A DNA stretch of 52,845 nucleotides. It comes from Bacteroidales bacterium. GTDB taxonomy: Bacteria > Bacteroidota > Bacteroidia > Bacteroidales > Lentimicrobiaceae. The notes under the pieces are model-generated. The model made no database searches. It saw only the letters and a program-made list of their open reading frames with translations, and was not told the origin of the DNA. The stretch is taken from the NCBI GenBank assembly GCA_016788045.1, contig JAEUTG010000037.1, positions 1 through 52,845 on the forward strand, in the 5' to 3' direction. Both the position numbers and the translations under genes were made by a program. Below are positions 18,601-26,400 of the stretch, piece after piece (position 1 is the stretch's first letter; each line of letters begins with the position of its first letter).

Positions 18601-21012
18601 AAAATCGGTGGTAAATCCGGCTATGGCTGCTCCTCCGCTTTCGATACCGGTTGCTGTTGCGGCATCAATGTGGAGAAAGGTGGCATCGGCTCCGGTAGTG
18701 CTGATCCAGGTGGGATTTTCGGAGATGGAAGCTGCATCGCGGGTTGAAACGGCTGTTTTGTAGGCAGCGAGTGTCTGGTAGGAATTGGTTCCATCGTACA
18801 TTATAAGCCTGTTGGCTCCCGGAATTCCTGCGTAGAACAGGTTGTTGTCGGAAGCAGCATTATAGGAAGTAAGTGTTGTGGATGACCTGCGGTAAGCTGC
18901 TGTATAACCCGTTGCTCCGTTTGGAACGGAAGTATTAACGAATATGTTGTTACGCAGGGTAAGTGCCAGAGAGGTTGAAGCTGAGATTGCACTTGAACCA
19001 AATAAAGCACCACTGCTTGTGCCATTTAAATATACTGTATTGTAATAAACATTAGCAGTTGTACCACCGGTGATGTTGATGCCAACCAATGGATTTGCCG
19101 CATTGGCTGATGGAGTACGCAGATCGCCGATAAGATTGTTGTGCAAATTAACAGTAGTGCCAAGAGAAGAAGTTATTCCATATACTGTAGACGAAGCACC
19201 GCTTCCGGCAAGGTTATATATTTTATTATCATATACACTGGTTGTTACGCCTCCAGTAAGATTGATCCCATAAACTATGGAAGTTGAAGATAGAGTGTGA
19301 ATGGTGTTTCCATAGATATTTGTAGCTGTTGCTGCACTTGAACTAATGATCCCACTTACAACACCTCCGGTACCTGTTGAAGAAAGATTACTGATAGTAT
19401 TGCCTGTACAGGATGTGTTGGAGGATGTTCCAGAACCACCAATGTTTATAGCGGTAATGGTACTTTGTCCGGAAATGTTAGTGATAGTATTGTTCGAGAT
19501 CATTGAACCAGCCCCATTGTATCCGGCATATATGCAAGATATAGAAGAAGTGCCTCCAAAAATATTGTTGAATGTGTTACCTGCAATCACTTTTGTCGGA
19601 GCTCCCCCGTCATTATCATTGTATCCGGCAAATGTTGTTGCACCAGTGAAGCTGATGTTGGAAAAATTATTATTCTGAAAGTTCACGATAGCACCAGCCG
19701 GAGTTGATGAACTTGTTGTCCGGATGGTTATTGATCCACCAGAACCGGTTTTTGTGAATCCGGTAATTACAGAATTTCCGTTTATATTGGTTACCGATGT
19801 TGCCGACATAGTCCCTGAATAACCGAGGAAAGTAACACTTCCTGTGGTATTGAGTGTAATGTTGGTGAAAGTATTTCCATTAATGTTTGTGAACTGATTC
19901 AGACTTCCGATGGTTATGAATGAAACTGAACCACTAGCAGTAACCGTATGACCAAAAGTATTGAAGTCATTGTTATTCACATTTAAAGTACTGGTAGCAC
20001 TGGCTGAACCTGAAGGGTAATTTATTCCATTCATTGCTCCAGAAGCAACTGCACTTCTCAGTGAAATGGAGTTATTGCTGATTGAATTCGTAAAAGCAAC
20101 TGTTGGTGTATTTGATGACGCTGGTACCTGAATCCCATTTAATGTTCCGGCAGTTACACCCCCTACCGAACTTGAAATCGAATTATAGGAAACCGTGGCA
20201 TTGATGGAATTCCTGAGAATTATGCCGTTAACTGTACCTGAAACGTTAGCATAACTTGAAAAAGTTCCGGTTGTACCATAATTCGTGATTGTATTTGCAT
20301 CAGGCGCAGAACCACCAATCACAACACCGTTGTTGTGATCAGCAGCAGCTGTCGGGCCTATGACAACAATACCATTATTAACGTCAGTAATAGAGTTTCC
20401 TGCAATAAGTAAATTATGATTACCTCCGTTTGCACCTGTTGCAGTTGCTGAACTTGTTACAGCAGTTGCTGAGGTTGTAGCATTAATATATATTCCAAAA
20501 GTATTTTGGTATGTACGGTTCAGATCAATTACATTGTTTTTAATTGTAATACCCTGAGAACCATTTGTGGTTGTTGCATAAAAAACTGCTACCCCAAATT
20601 CTGTCATGTTGTTTGTGCCAGCAGCGGTTGTTGTGTTGGCTGCATTCTCCAGCATAGTGAAGTTCCGGATAGTAATGTAATCGCCGCCGATTATCTTGAA
20701 TATGGCATCATTCAGCGCACCCGCACTACCAGCTGGTGTCGGGGCTGTTATGGTGCTTGTAGAGCCTTCAATAATAATCGTATTTGTACTTGTTCCGGAA
20801 GCTGTGATAGAATAGCCTCCTGCAGGTGATGTTTCATCCCCGGAAAGTGTAATCACCACCGGCGAAGTAATGGTGGCCCCATTTAGCGCAGTAATTGCAG
20901 CCGCAAGGCTTGGATAATTCGGAGCAAGCCCCGATCCTTCATTGGTGGTTACCTGCGAATAGGAAATCGCCTGGATTGCGACCAATAGCAGAATAGTAAA
21001 AACTTTTCTCAT
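9649..21012 (-). CDS. Giant secreted repeat protein (3787 aa): beta-helix, Ig-like, BACON, cohesin-like, dockerin-like
   Basis: The ATG at 21012 opens a signal peptide (MRKVFTILLLVAIQAISYSQ). Approximate layout: right-handed beta-helix 90-790, ending MGADEFEG; PKD/Ig-like and choice-of-anchor modules 830-1400; Ig domains with the LTYQWRKDG signature; a further jelly-roll near 2000; five ~63-aa B repeats (PTF, GITGSW, YTFTPDAGQC) from ~2165 interleaved with eight ~70-aa A repeats (AGSYGPVC, PAGGVWSGTGV, GTQTLTYTYTD) from ~2475 to 3245; a BACON-like domain 3258-3335; a cohesin-like module 3335-3510 shared with the left-edge protein; a second BACON-like domain 3516-3596; and the C-terminal module 3596-3787 with DVNQDGVVDTADM and DIDGNGTCDTQDM loops. 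BACON domains are linked to carbohydrate or mucin binding. The protein is probably an extracellular fibre-like adhesin; ligand and export route are inferred, since no standard type IX signal was recognised. Confidence 0.92.
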   Translation of the reverse strand: MRKVFTILLLVAIQAISYSQVTTNEGSGLAPNYPSLAAAITALNGATITSPVVITLSGDETSPAGGYSITASGTSTNTIIIEGSTSTITAPTPAGSAGALNDAIFKIIGGDYITIRNFTMLENAANTTTAAGTNNMTEFGVAVFYATTTNGSQGITIKNNVIDLNRTYQNTFGIYINATTSATAVTSSATATGANGGNHNLLIAGNSITDVNNGIVVIGPTAAADHNNGVVIGGSAPDANTITNYGTTGTFSSYANVSGTVNGIILRNSINATVSYNSISSSVGGVTAGTLNGIQVPASSNTPTVAFTNSISNNSISLRSAVASGAMNGINYPSGSASATSTLNVNNNDFNTFGHTVTASGSVSFITIGSLNQFTNINGNTFTNITLNTTGSVTFLGYSGTMSATSVTNINGNSVITGFTKTGSGGSITIRTTSSSTPAGAIVNFQNNNFSNISFTGATTFAGYNDNDGGAPTKVIAGNTFNNIFGGTSSISCIYAGYNGAGSMISNNTITNISGQSTITAINIGGSGTSSNTSCTGNTISNLSSTGTGGVVSGIISSSAATATNIYGNTIHTLSSTSIVYGINLTGGVTTSVYDNKIYNLAGSGASSTVYGITSSLGTTVNLHNNLIGDLRTPSANAANPLVGINITGGTTANVYYNTVYLNGTSSGALFGSSAISASTSLALTLRNNIFVNTSVPNGATGYTAAYRRSSTTLTSYNAASDNNLFYAGIPGANRLIMYDGTNSYQTLAAYKTAVSTRDAASISENPTWISTTGADATFLHIDAATATGIESGGAAIAGFTTDFDGDLRFGDPSYAGTGTAPDMGADEFEGVPLPLCTGTPDVSTINGVASLCSGTGTSLTLSTAYTDLGITFQWKASETPGGPYDILLGTSPTQATGNLTNTTYYICEITCTNSSEMVTTAEKEIIVKPVPSATASSSAPVCAGGDLEFTGTTDIGTTFSWTGPNGFASTIQNPVIAGVTTAASGSYIFTATTDGCSSASSTVSVTVNAVPTGVTASASSNAVCDGVPFDLFANYSSNPSFINPAGNGGFENAADFAGNGWITVNAASNFWILGTQATGYSGARAAYISETGSSYNYLNSISRTSHLYKDVEIPAGATSISLQFSWRGNGESGWDRLLVYTAPTTVTPVVNVPASNSSTLSGATLVFTQPVFTQTTFTTATVSLPDGLAGTNVRLIFTWQNDGSGGTSPGAAVDNISLTAMLPALTYSWVSDPAGFTSTDQNPVGVVQSSTTEYTVTAQNSAGCTATASTTVTNVSGADITGQPVAVEQCAGTTATFTVTATGPSLTYQWRKDGIDIPVAENATAGTATLSLMNISAADEAEYDVVVQAVCGLPATSNAASLTVNELPVVEVTPVTGLYCLPTGTPVTLTASGAETYAWSPASGLNTTTGNEVIATPSVSTTYTVTGTSLNGCYGTATAAVQVSVTPGDVTAAATPADICTGSFTQLTSSAYAPQPSTVNNYVFSTGTDSSLDPMTGAVNVINSSNDDTPMASAASIGFVFNYNGVDYSQFSASPDGWLMLGAGAAGSQYSNSVTSITNVPKIYAYWDDLATGTDGYVRTLVNGTAPNRIFIAEWFVTIPRNTSGAANSRFQVWLYESSNKIEFRYGAMGPQTSGSASSGLTGSPSSLYNSITFTSNTASTSAANDGNSGVPASGRIYTFKPASSVLSYSWEPSALVVNSSAQNTDSQVLTTPTEFTVTADNAGCTASAQVLVGIIEGASVTEDPTAVSVCAGLPASFSVEANGPSLTYQWRKDGVNIDALENPSAATATLTLPSTTLADQGNYDVAVQASCGSPVYSATASLTVSPAPSALASSNSPVCEGQTIQLTGTTDFGTSFNWTGPNGFTSNDQNPSIANATTNADGTYTLITSFNECSSAPAVVDVVVNPFPSAITITPSAPDLCTGESTQLTASGGILTNFMLNEDFNNILTDWTVINNSTGGDVAAAAWTQYLSGIDFHSNDNSIFILSDSDAQGSGGTTATELISPSFSTVGFPAATLSFWHYYYHYSGSTARVEISTDGGSSWNPTALATYTSTQGSATSWVNVNIDLSAYLNQPSLKIRFRFNASWGYYWGVDNVTVSNTEPLPLTWSPVEGLFTDAECITAYMGEALSVVYAKPDVGSVYTVTAVSPTGCNATGQVQVTVNEIVTPTFEAVAPVCNGGLIAPLPSTSTNGITGTWSPALDNTATTSYTFTPDAGQCATTATLTIVVNAVPEVTDVTLLADVGAAPSTWLVPVGGDFSNGFNICIDPLLATGSYYFLDINTLTASTPLKINTLNGFTIDVSELPANWFAYWADKGVTAGAGSGTWQEVMWPIINGNAPILYINYDGSDYQLIDGLVYQYASAMVPLRISGDYPEWNYSFNGRVESIDGCLSSFFEVSLFIDSQETPTFAPVAAICAGESLSPLPTTSLNGISGTWSPALNNLATTTYTFAPNAGLCASATTLTITVNPLPVVNAGAYGPVCEDAADITLLGAPAGGVWSGTGVNGDQFDPSAGTQTLTYTVVDGNSCSNSAQTLVTVYPLPVVDPGSYGPSCSDGADIVLSGSPAGGVWSGAGVSGTGPYVFDPSTGTQTLTYTFTDGNFCMNSATTTILVSLVQPVDPGTYGPVCIDAADVLLNGTPAGGIWTGSGVVGTGPYYFDASFGTQTLTYTWSDGVFCSNSATTEITVNNLPTVIAGSYGPVCADAIEIFLDGMPAGGVWSGTGVAGNLFDPSFGTQTLTYTYTDANLCVNSDVTTITVNPLPVVDAGSYGPVCIDAADITLLGSPAGGEWSGTGVTGNLFDPSVGTQTLTYTYTDANLCTNTATTLITVNSLLTPTFDPVAPICAGETLSPLPATSLNGITGSWVPALDNLVTATYTFTPDAGQCAAVTTLTIQVNPLPVVDAGTYGPVCIDAADVVLAGTPVGGIWSGNGVSGSLFDPSAGTQTLTYTYTDLSLCSNSATTVITVNSLVTPTFDPVDAICEGEILNPLPATSLNGITGSWAPALNNMATTQYTFTPDAGQCATETTLTITVNPLPSVNAGIYGPVCETDTDITLSGTPAGGVWTGIGVTGNQFDPSFGTQTLTYTYQDANLCSNSATTVITVVLPVTPTFDPVAAICAGESLNPLPASSLNGITGSWTPALNNMATTVYTFSPDAGQCAETTTLEITVNPLPVVIAGSYGPYDINDPDVLLEGMPAGGIWSGTGVTGSGPYYFDPSFGTRTLTYTYSDGNSCTNSDITTIVVTEAPPVLVVTPADQQVSNTAGIATFNVVSNKVWSATSDQSWCTVTPAGSGDGSIIATFTANSLTTSRVANISVSVFGLPPVVVTVTQAASPFLLSARNVKQTAPNKLEFDVYLLDVDDTTPFEMASMQLGFMMNNGIYTGGSLTVTYNNSGSGLLTSQQFSAPVSFVQNPAGYPGQTLIRLAGKTPPGTGNGTIISTSGDGTLITHFILTSSVPFADNSQANLTFTANTATTPLYGTKVAQYISGINTQLPVTPGNNAIFTGNPVLNGPPQLAVTPPSQNVGVLAGAVEYTVFSNATWNAISDQPWCIVTTTGFGDGTITATYDENTGAQRTAVITVSVAGLPDVQVTLIQNGKELHLHALLEGLYIGGGNMSEAKNALGNPQFPGFADQITVELHNAADYSIIEYSATALLNTTGTAVLTNLPQSLTDSYYITIRHRNSIETTTAMPVSFAGNLIDHYMLTPADVYGGNLQLFIDGAYAIYTGDVNQDGVVDTADMTDVDNDSEYYNFGYLPTDIDGNGTCDTQDMTIVDNNSKNYISILIP
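11272..13800 (-). repeat. Coding repeat array: eight A and four of the five B modules
   Basis: About 2.5 kb encodes eight ~70-aa A modules and four of the five ~63-aa B modules, in the order B A A A A A B A B A B A from N- to C-terminus. The remaining B copy lies upstream at ~14330-14520. Neighbouring copies share long identical DNA strings, which points to recent expansion by recombination. A modules 1-7 carry two Cys; the last (~11272-11505) has YGPYDINDPD in place of YGPVC and so lacks the first Cys. Confidence 0.85.
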
Positions 21013-21253
21013 GGTTTTTTGTTTTTGTTGTGTGTAATTGTGATAATATCTTTAATAATTATAAACAGTTGATAATGAAATGCATAGAAAAATACTGATC
21101 TCCTTTCTGAGTTTAACTGTCCGCAAAAACTCTGAAAGATCAATAAGTTTATTTAGCCAATAGTCTGATTGTGAGGAGGGTAGTTGCTAAGTAAGGCGAG
21201 TATTCCTTTATCTTCTAAGGGGAACGGAAAGTAGTACCAATAACACTCCTTGT

Positions 21254-21261
21254 CAAATATA
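21254..21261 (-). promoter_or_regulatory. Candidate -7 box (TATATTTG) for the 3787-aa gene
   Basis: The minus strand reads TATATTTG, a match to the Bacteroidetes TAnnTTTG element. No TTTG was found 19 bp upstream. It would imply a leader of about 240 nt, and it sits beside palindrome copy 3. Confidence 0.3.
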
Positions 21262-21265
21262 AGAG

Positions 21266-21315
21266 GTTTCAATTCTTAAATCAGGTCACGGTATCCCGGA
21301 TTTATAATTTCAAAC
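21266..21315. repeat. AT-rich palindrome, copy 3
   Basis: The arms GTTTCAATTCTTAAATC (21266-21282) and GATTTATAATTTCAAAC (21299-21315) pair at 13 of 17 positions. The right arm matches that of copy 2 closely. Confidence 0.55.
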
Positions 21316-21724
21316 CAGCATACTGCTGACAATTTTTAACTCTGGTAATGTGGTTGCCCCTTGTTGGTAGTAGCCGATTTTTTTTTCGTTAATGCGCAGT
21401 TATTGTGTGTTTTACAATTATCTTCCAGCAATCTTCAAGTTTTTTTTGCACAAGAAGTACGCTGATTATCATGGAATATCCGGAAGAGCTCCTTTTGAGC
21501 CAGCGCTGGTTGTATTAACCGGCAAATCTAAGTGAGATATTGTATAATATGTTGTTTATGAGTGTAATGTATAGATAAAATTGGAGTTGCTTGAGGAAAC
21601 TATGCTTACTTGCGGATTTGAACAAGCAAACGCTGCTCAGATTTGTTCAGGTGCATTCAGCTGCAGATTATTTTTTTTCAGTTGAACTTATTGGATTGAT
21701 TGTCCGGAATATCCGTTTCCTGAG

Positions 21725-21769
21725 GTTTGAAATAATAAATCTGGATTTTGCATTTCAATTTATTATTTC
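21725..21769. repeat. AT-rich palindrome, copy 4
   Basis: GAAATAATAAAT (21729-21740) and ATTTATTATTTC (21758-21769) form a perfect 12-bp stem. The left arm, extended to 21725, is identical over 16 bases to the left arm of copy 2, about 12.8 kb away. Confidence 0.65.
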
Positions 21770-22050
21770 GTACTTTTGTTTCTGAATCACGAGCAACAGT
21801 GAATAAAGAATGCCCCTACTCGTTCACTCAGGAATGTATTATATCCCGATCAATGATTTACTTTACTGTTGTTCACAAACCCCACATTGGTGTAAGTTTA
21901 ATACTATGAAAATCAGTAATTTACGCCAGATTCGTAATTATTTAGCTGTTTAACCGAATGGCTTACAGACATCCTTTGACAAACAAAGGTTACAAAAAGC
22001 CGTTTAAACCATTAATGATAGTATTTCCCATTGAATAAATTGCTGAATCG

Positions 22051-23274
22051 ATGACGGGGTTAATAAAAGCCTTATTGATTGTAGGAGCCAGTTCGTTTCT
22101 GCTGCTTGCTTTGCTCGCGTTTGAGAAAGCCTTGCGAAAGGGCGACAAATCGAGGCTTTATCTGGTAGTTTTTCTGGTATTTGCAGCATTTTATTACATA
22201 AGCTATGGACTGAGCTGCTGTGCCCCTTCGCCATATAAAGACTTTGGTGCCACCCTCAAAATACCCCTTGCCCTCACCTTTATTCCGCTTTTCTTTCTCT
22301 TCCTGCGGGATCTTATTACAGGCACTACCCAGCAGTTTAAATATGTAGTTAAGCACCTGATCCTTCCGGCAGTATTTATTGGCTCAACACCGCTGCTTTT
22401 TCTGCTTCCCGAAACAGACCCTTCGGTTGGCGGATATAACTATAAGTACATGGCTGGCCAGATCGTGCTGATACTCCAGACCATTTTCTATACGTTGAGG
22501 ATGTTCAGAAGGTACTCCCGTTATTCGGGAAAACTGCAGACTTATTATCATGCATCCTCAAGAAACACCTTCAAAATAAGAAACCTGCTGGCGGCTTTTG
22601 TTATTTTTCTGCTTGTCATTGATAACTTCCTCATGTCACTCGTGATTCCAGCCTCTGTTTTTCAGGTTGTCTATCCCCTGTTATTGCTTGCTGCCGGTCT
22701 GGTTACCGGCTGGCTCGGCCTCACCATCGATGCCTATGAACAGCCAGTTATAAAAACTGCCAATCCTGAAACTCCTGTGGTGAATGCCAATATCCCGGTT
22801 GCACCGGATGAAGCGCTGCTGACAGTAAGAACCAACGGTGTTGATAAAATCCCAAAGCTTTCACCCATCAGTTTTATCAGAGAACCCCAGACTTCCAGAA
22901 TTCCGTTTGGAGATGCCAAGAAGAAAGAGATCTACGAGCGGATGGTCACCTATCTGAAGGAAGAAGAACCGTTTACCAATCCGAAACTTACCCTCAAGCA
23001 GATGGCCTCCGATCTCGATACCAATACCCGCTACCTTTCAATGGTTATCAACGAAGTAGAAGGATGCAACTTCAATCAGATGCTCAACCGCTACAGGGTA
23101 AACAAAGTAATTCAGCTACTGGTTGATAATCAGGCTGAATCGTATTCATACCTTGGCCTGGCACAAAAGGCCGGCTTTCACAGTAAATCGGTATTCATTT
23201 CTGCATTCAAGGCGCAAACCGGAACTACCCCATCAGAGTTTGCCGGCAACATGAAAAAACTGATCAAGTCATAA
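22051..23274 (+). CDS. 7TM membrane protein with AraC-type DNA-binding domain
   Basis: The 407-aa protein has about seven hydrophobic segments in residues 5-235 (for example LIKALLIVGASSFLLLALLA and YPLLLLAAGLVTGWLGLTI). A linker of ~60 residues follows, then an AraC HTH domain at ~300-405 (LTLKQMASDLDTNTRYLSMVI; YSYLGLAQKAGF, KSVFISAFKAQTGTTPSEF). This architecture is a one-component sensor common in Bacteroidetes, in which a membrane input is wired to a cytoplasmic DNA-binding output. The signal and target genes are unknown. It is divergent from the giant surface gene across a 1-kb gap, which makes that gene a plausible but unproven target. Confidence 0.88.
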   Translation: MTGLIKALLIVGASSFLLLALLAFEKALRKGDKSRLYLVVFLVFAAFYYISYGLSCCAPSPYKDFGATLKIPLALTFIPLFFLFLRDLITGTTQQFKYVVKHLILPAVFIGSTPLLFLLPETDPSVGGYNYKYMAGQIVLILQTIFYTLRMFRRYSRYSGKLQTYYHASSRNTFKIRNLLAAFVIFLLVIDNFLMSLVIPASVFQVVYPLLLLAAGLVTGWLGLTIDAYEQPVIKTANPETPVVNANIPVAPDEALLTVRTNGVDKIPKLSPISFIREPQTSRIPFGDAKKKEIYERMVTYLKEEEPFTNPKLTLKQMASDLDTNTRYLSMVINEVEGCNFNQMLNRYRVNKVIQLLVDNQAESYSYLGLAQKAGFHSKSVFISAFKAQTGTTPSEFAGNMKKLIKS

Positions 23275-23467
23275 TTTCCCCTTTCAGTTCATCTTTGACG
23301 AGTACCCGGATTGTTGTTTCAGGATATTCATTGCTGCTCTTGAGCACTTAGCAGGATTCTTTTATCGCGCAGATGAATATTATAAGATAATGCTATTGCG
23401 GAATAGTGTTTGATTTACTATTTTTAGGTCTGAAATTCTTGTACTTACATTCACACAGGTAGCAGGC

Positions 23468-26400
23468 ATGATTTCATTCTTAGGTTTGATAAACGGGTCG
23501 GATAGTGTAAGCCTGTTAACAGATAATAATTATCTGTCTGTTATCGATATTTTTACAGATTCATCTGATAAACAGCTCGTTAATTTATTAAACGACGTCC
23601 ATTCCACTGAAGATATATTCCCTTCCGGAATATTGGACAGGTTAAAACAATTAGTCAAAGACCCATTTTTTTCCAATCAGGGGTTTATACATACGCAGTT
23701 TGGTTCTTCCCCGGAAGATACCTTTTTTGTGAAAATCTCAGCGGGCAGGAATTCTTCACAGGCTTTCCTGTACACGCGGATTTCGAAGGAAAGCATGCCA
23801 TCAGCCAAAAGCGGGGCAAAGGCCTTGCAGGTGATTTCGGATGCTGCCATCAGTTTTCAGAATTCAGCCGGCAGGCAGGACCTTTTCGTCAGACTGATCA
23901 GCGTGCTTGAAGGTTTTGTTCCTGATTCCTGGATCTTTATCGCTTCAGCCGGGAGAAACAATGAATTGAGAATGTCGGGCGCAAATCCGAAAGTGCTCAG
24001 GGATGCTGATAAGGTCACCGGAATTCTGGGCCTGAATCTGTTTGATATTGAGTTTCAGCTCTCTGACATAGACACCCGGATATTTGAAACCTTCACACGG
24101 GGTTTCCTTGAGAAGTTTCCGTCGTTATTCGAACTTACAGGACAATTGGTTGACCGGCACTTATGTGAAAAGATCAGCCGGGAGTTGGGCATAGGCTCAG
24201 TTTATGGGATCGGATTGAACCATGAACAAGCGTATTTTGGCGCCCTTTGTATCCTGAGTCCTGACGAAGCGGTCAACATCCATCCCGAATTGATTGAAAG
24301 TATTGTCAGGCAGGCCTCTTATGCGCTGCAGCGACTTTCAGCCCAGGAATCGCAGTTTGCTTCAGATCAGCTGTACCATCAGATTTTTTCTGCGACTGAT
24401 GAAGCAATTCTGATCAGTGAAATGCCTTCAGGCCGGATTAACGATGCCAATCCGGCGGCCATCCGGATGTTTGGCTGTGAGGATTTAGTACAATTGAAGG
24501 AATCGGCTTTTTTCGGTTTTTTCGCTGAAGGCCTGGCAGAAAAACTCCGGCAGAATCAACCTTTCGGTCATGAAAACACCGCCCTGTACCAGCATATTTT
24601 TGAATGGCAGGCAATCAGGCAGAATGGATCATGGTTCTGGTGTGAGTTGTCGGTACGAAGCTTCAGTGTAGCGGATAATCATTTTCTGCTGTCAGTGATC
24701 AGAGATGTGTCAGAATCGAAAAAGGTACTGCTGAATCTTCAGGAGAAACATCAGAACCTCAGCCGTCGGCTTGATACCCTGATACAACCTGAAGTTGAGC
24801 TTGATCAGATTCAACTGACAGACCTTTTCGATCTCGACGAAATCCAGAAGATTCAGGATGCCTTCAGTGATGTAACCGGCGTTGCATCGGTTATCACAGA
24901 TGCCAAAGGAGTCCCCGTTACCCGGCCCAGCAATTTCTGCGAGTTGTGCGAAAAGGTAATCAGGGGTACCGAAATCGGCAGGGTCAATTGTTTTTATTCC
25001 GATTCTGTAATCGGAACGCTCAATAAAAGCGGACCAACAATTCAGCCCTGCCTCAGTGGTGCTTTGATGGACGCTGGATCCAGTATCTCAGTAGGTGGAA
25101 TTCACATTGCCAACTGGATGATCGGGCAGGTGATCAATGATGATGCTGATGTAAGCAAACTCAGCGCTTATGCCGGAGAGATCGGTGCCGATGAGAAAGC
25201 ATATTCCTCGGCCCTCAGTAAGGTGAAGCGTATGCCAGCGGAGCAGTTTAAAAGGATTGCTGAAACACTTTACCTTTTTGCGAACCAATTGTCGTTAAAA
25301 GCAACGCAGAATTTACAGCAGGCCAGGGAACTGGCTGAACGCCAGAGAATAGAACAGGAGAGCATTGAGGTTAGAAGGAAGCTTGAGACACTGATGGGGA
25401 ACCTGCCCGGAATGGCCTATCGTTGCAGAAATGACCGGGACTATACCATGGAATTCGTGAGCAGGGGCGCTTTTGAACTAACGGGCTATAAACCTGAGGA
25501 ACTGATCAACAACGCACGAATTGCATTCAACGATCTGATAGTCAGGGATTATCAGAATTATCTCTGGGAGAAGTGGCAGGAAGTTATTTCAAGTAACAGC
25601 ATCTTTACCGATGAATATCAGATTACTACGGCTTCCGGCGAAATAAAATGGGTTTGGGAGCAGGGATGTGGAATATACAATCAATCGGGAGAGGTGGTTG
25701 CGATTGAAGGACTGATCATTGACATCACGTCACGCAAAGAGGCTGCTGCCCGTTTGATTGAGAGTGAACTCAGGTTCAGAAAACTGTTTGAGGATTCTGA
25801 CGATGCCAACCTTATCATCGAAAGCGGGGTTTTTATTGATTGCAATGCAGCTGCCCTGCGGATGCTCCGTTCAGGACGGCCGGAGGTTGTTAACAAAATG
25901 CCATCAGAGCTTTCACCATCCCGGCAACCCGATGGGATTGATTCCTCCCTGAAAGCCATGCGCATGATTGAAACAGCCAGAAAGAATGGTTCGCACCGCT
26001 TCGATTGGCTGCACAAGCGCCCCGATGGATCTCAGTTCTGGGTTGAAGTTCTGCTTACGGTCATCAACATCGATGACAAAGAGATCCTTTACACTACCTG
26101 GCGCGACATTACTGAACGGAAAAAGGCAGATCAGGACCTCAGGCAGATGAATGTAAAGCTTGCGAAACTGAACGCCGGCTATCTTGAACTCAACAAAGAA
26201 ATTGAACGTAAGAACGAGGAGCTCCGCATTGCCATTGGCAAAGCTGAAGAGTCGGATAAACTGAAATCAGCGTTTCTGGCCAACATGAGCCATGAGATCA
26301 GAACCCCTATGAACGGGATACTCGGCTTTGCCGATCTGCTGCTTACTCCAGGCCTTTCCCATGAGGATATGGCCAGCTTCATCGGCATCATCAATACCTG

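Larger units (their letters stand above)
21013..22050. other. 1.0-kb divergent intergenic region
   Basis: This AT-rich stretch lies between the giant minus-strand gene and the plus-strand 7TM-AraC gene. No coding frame is convincing; one of 64 codons at 21591-21785 has no recognisable content. It holds two AT-rich palindromes and a minus-strand TATATTTG box. Confidence 0.6.
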
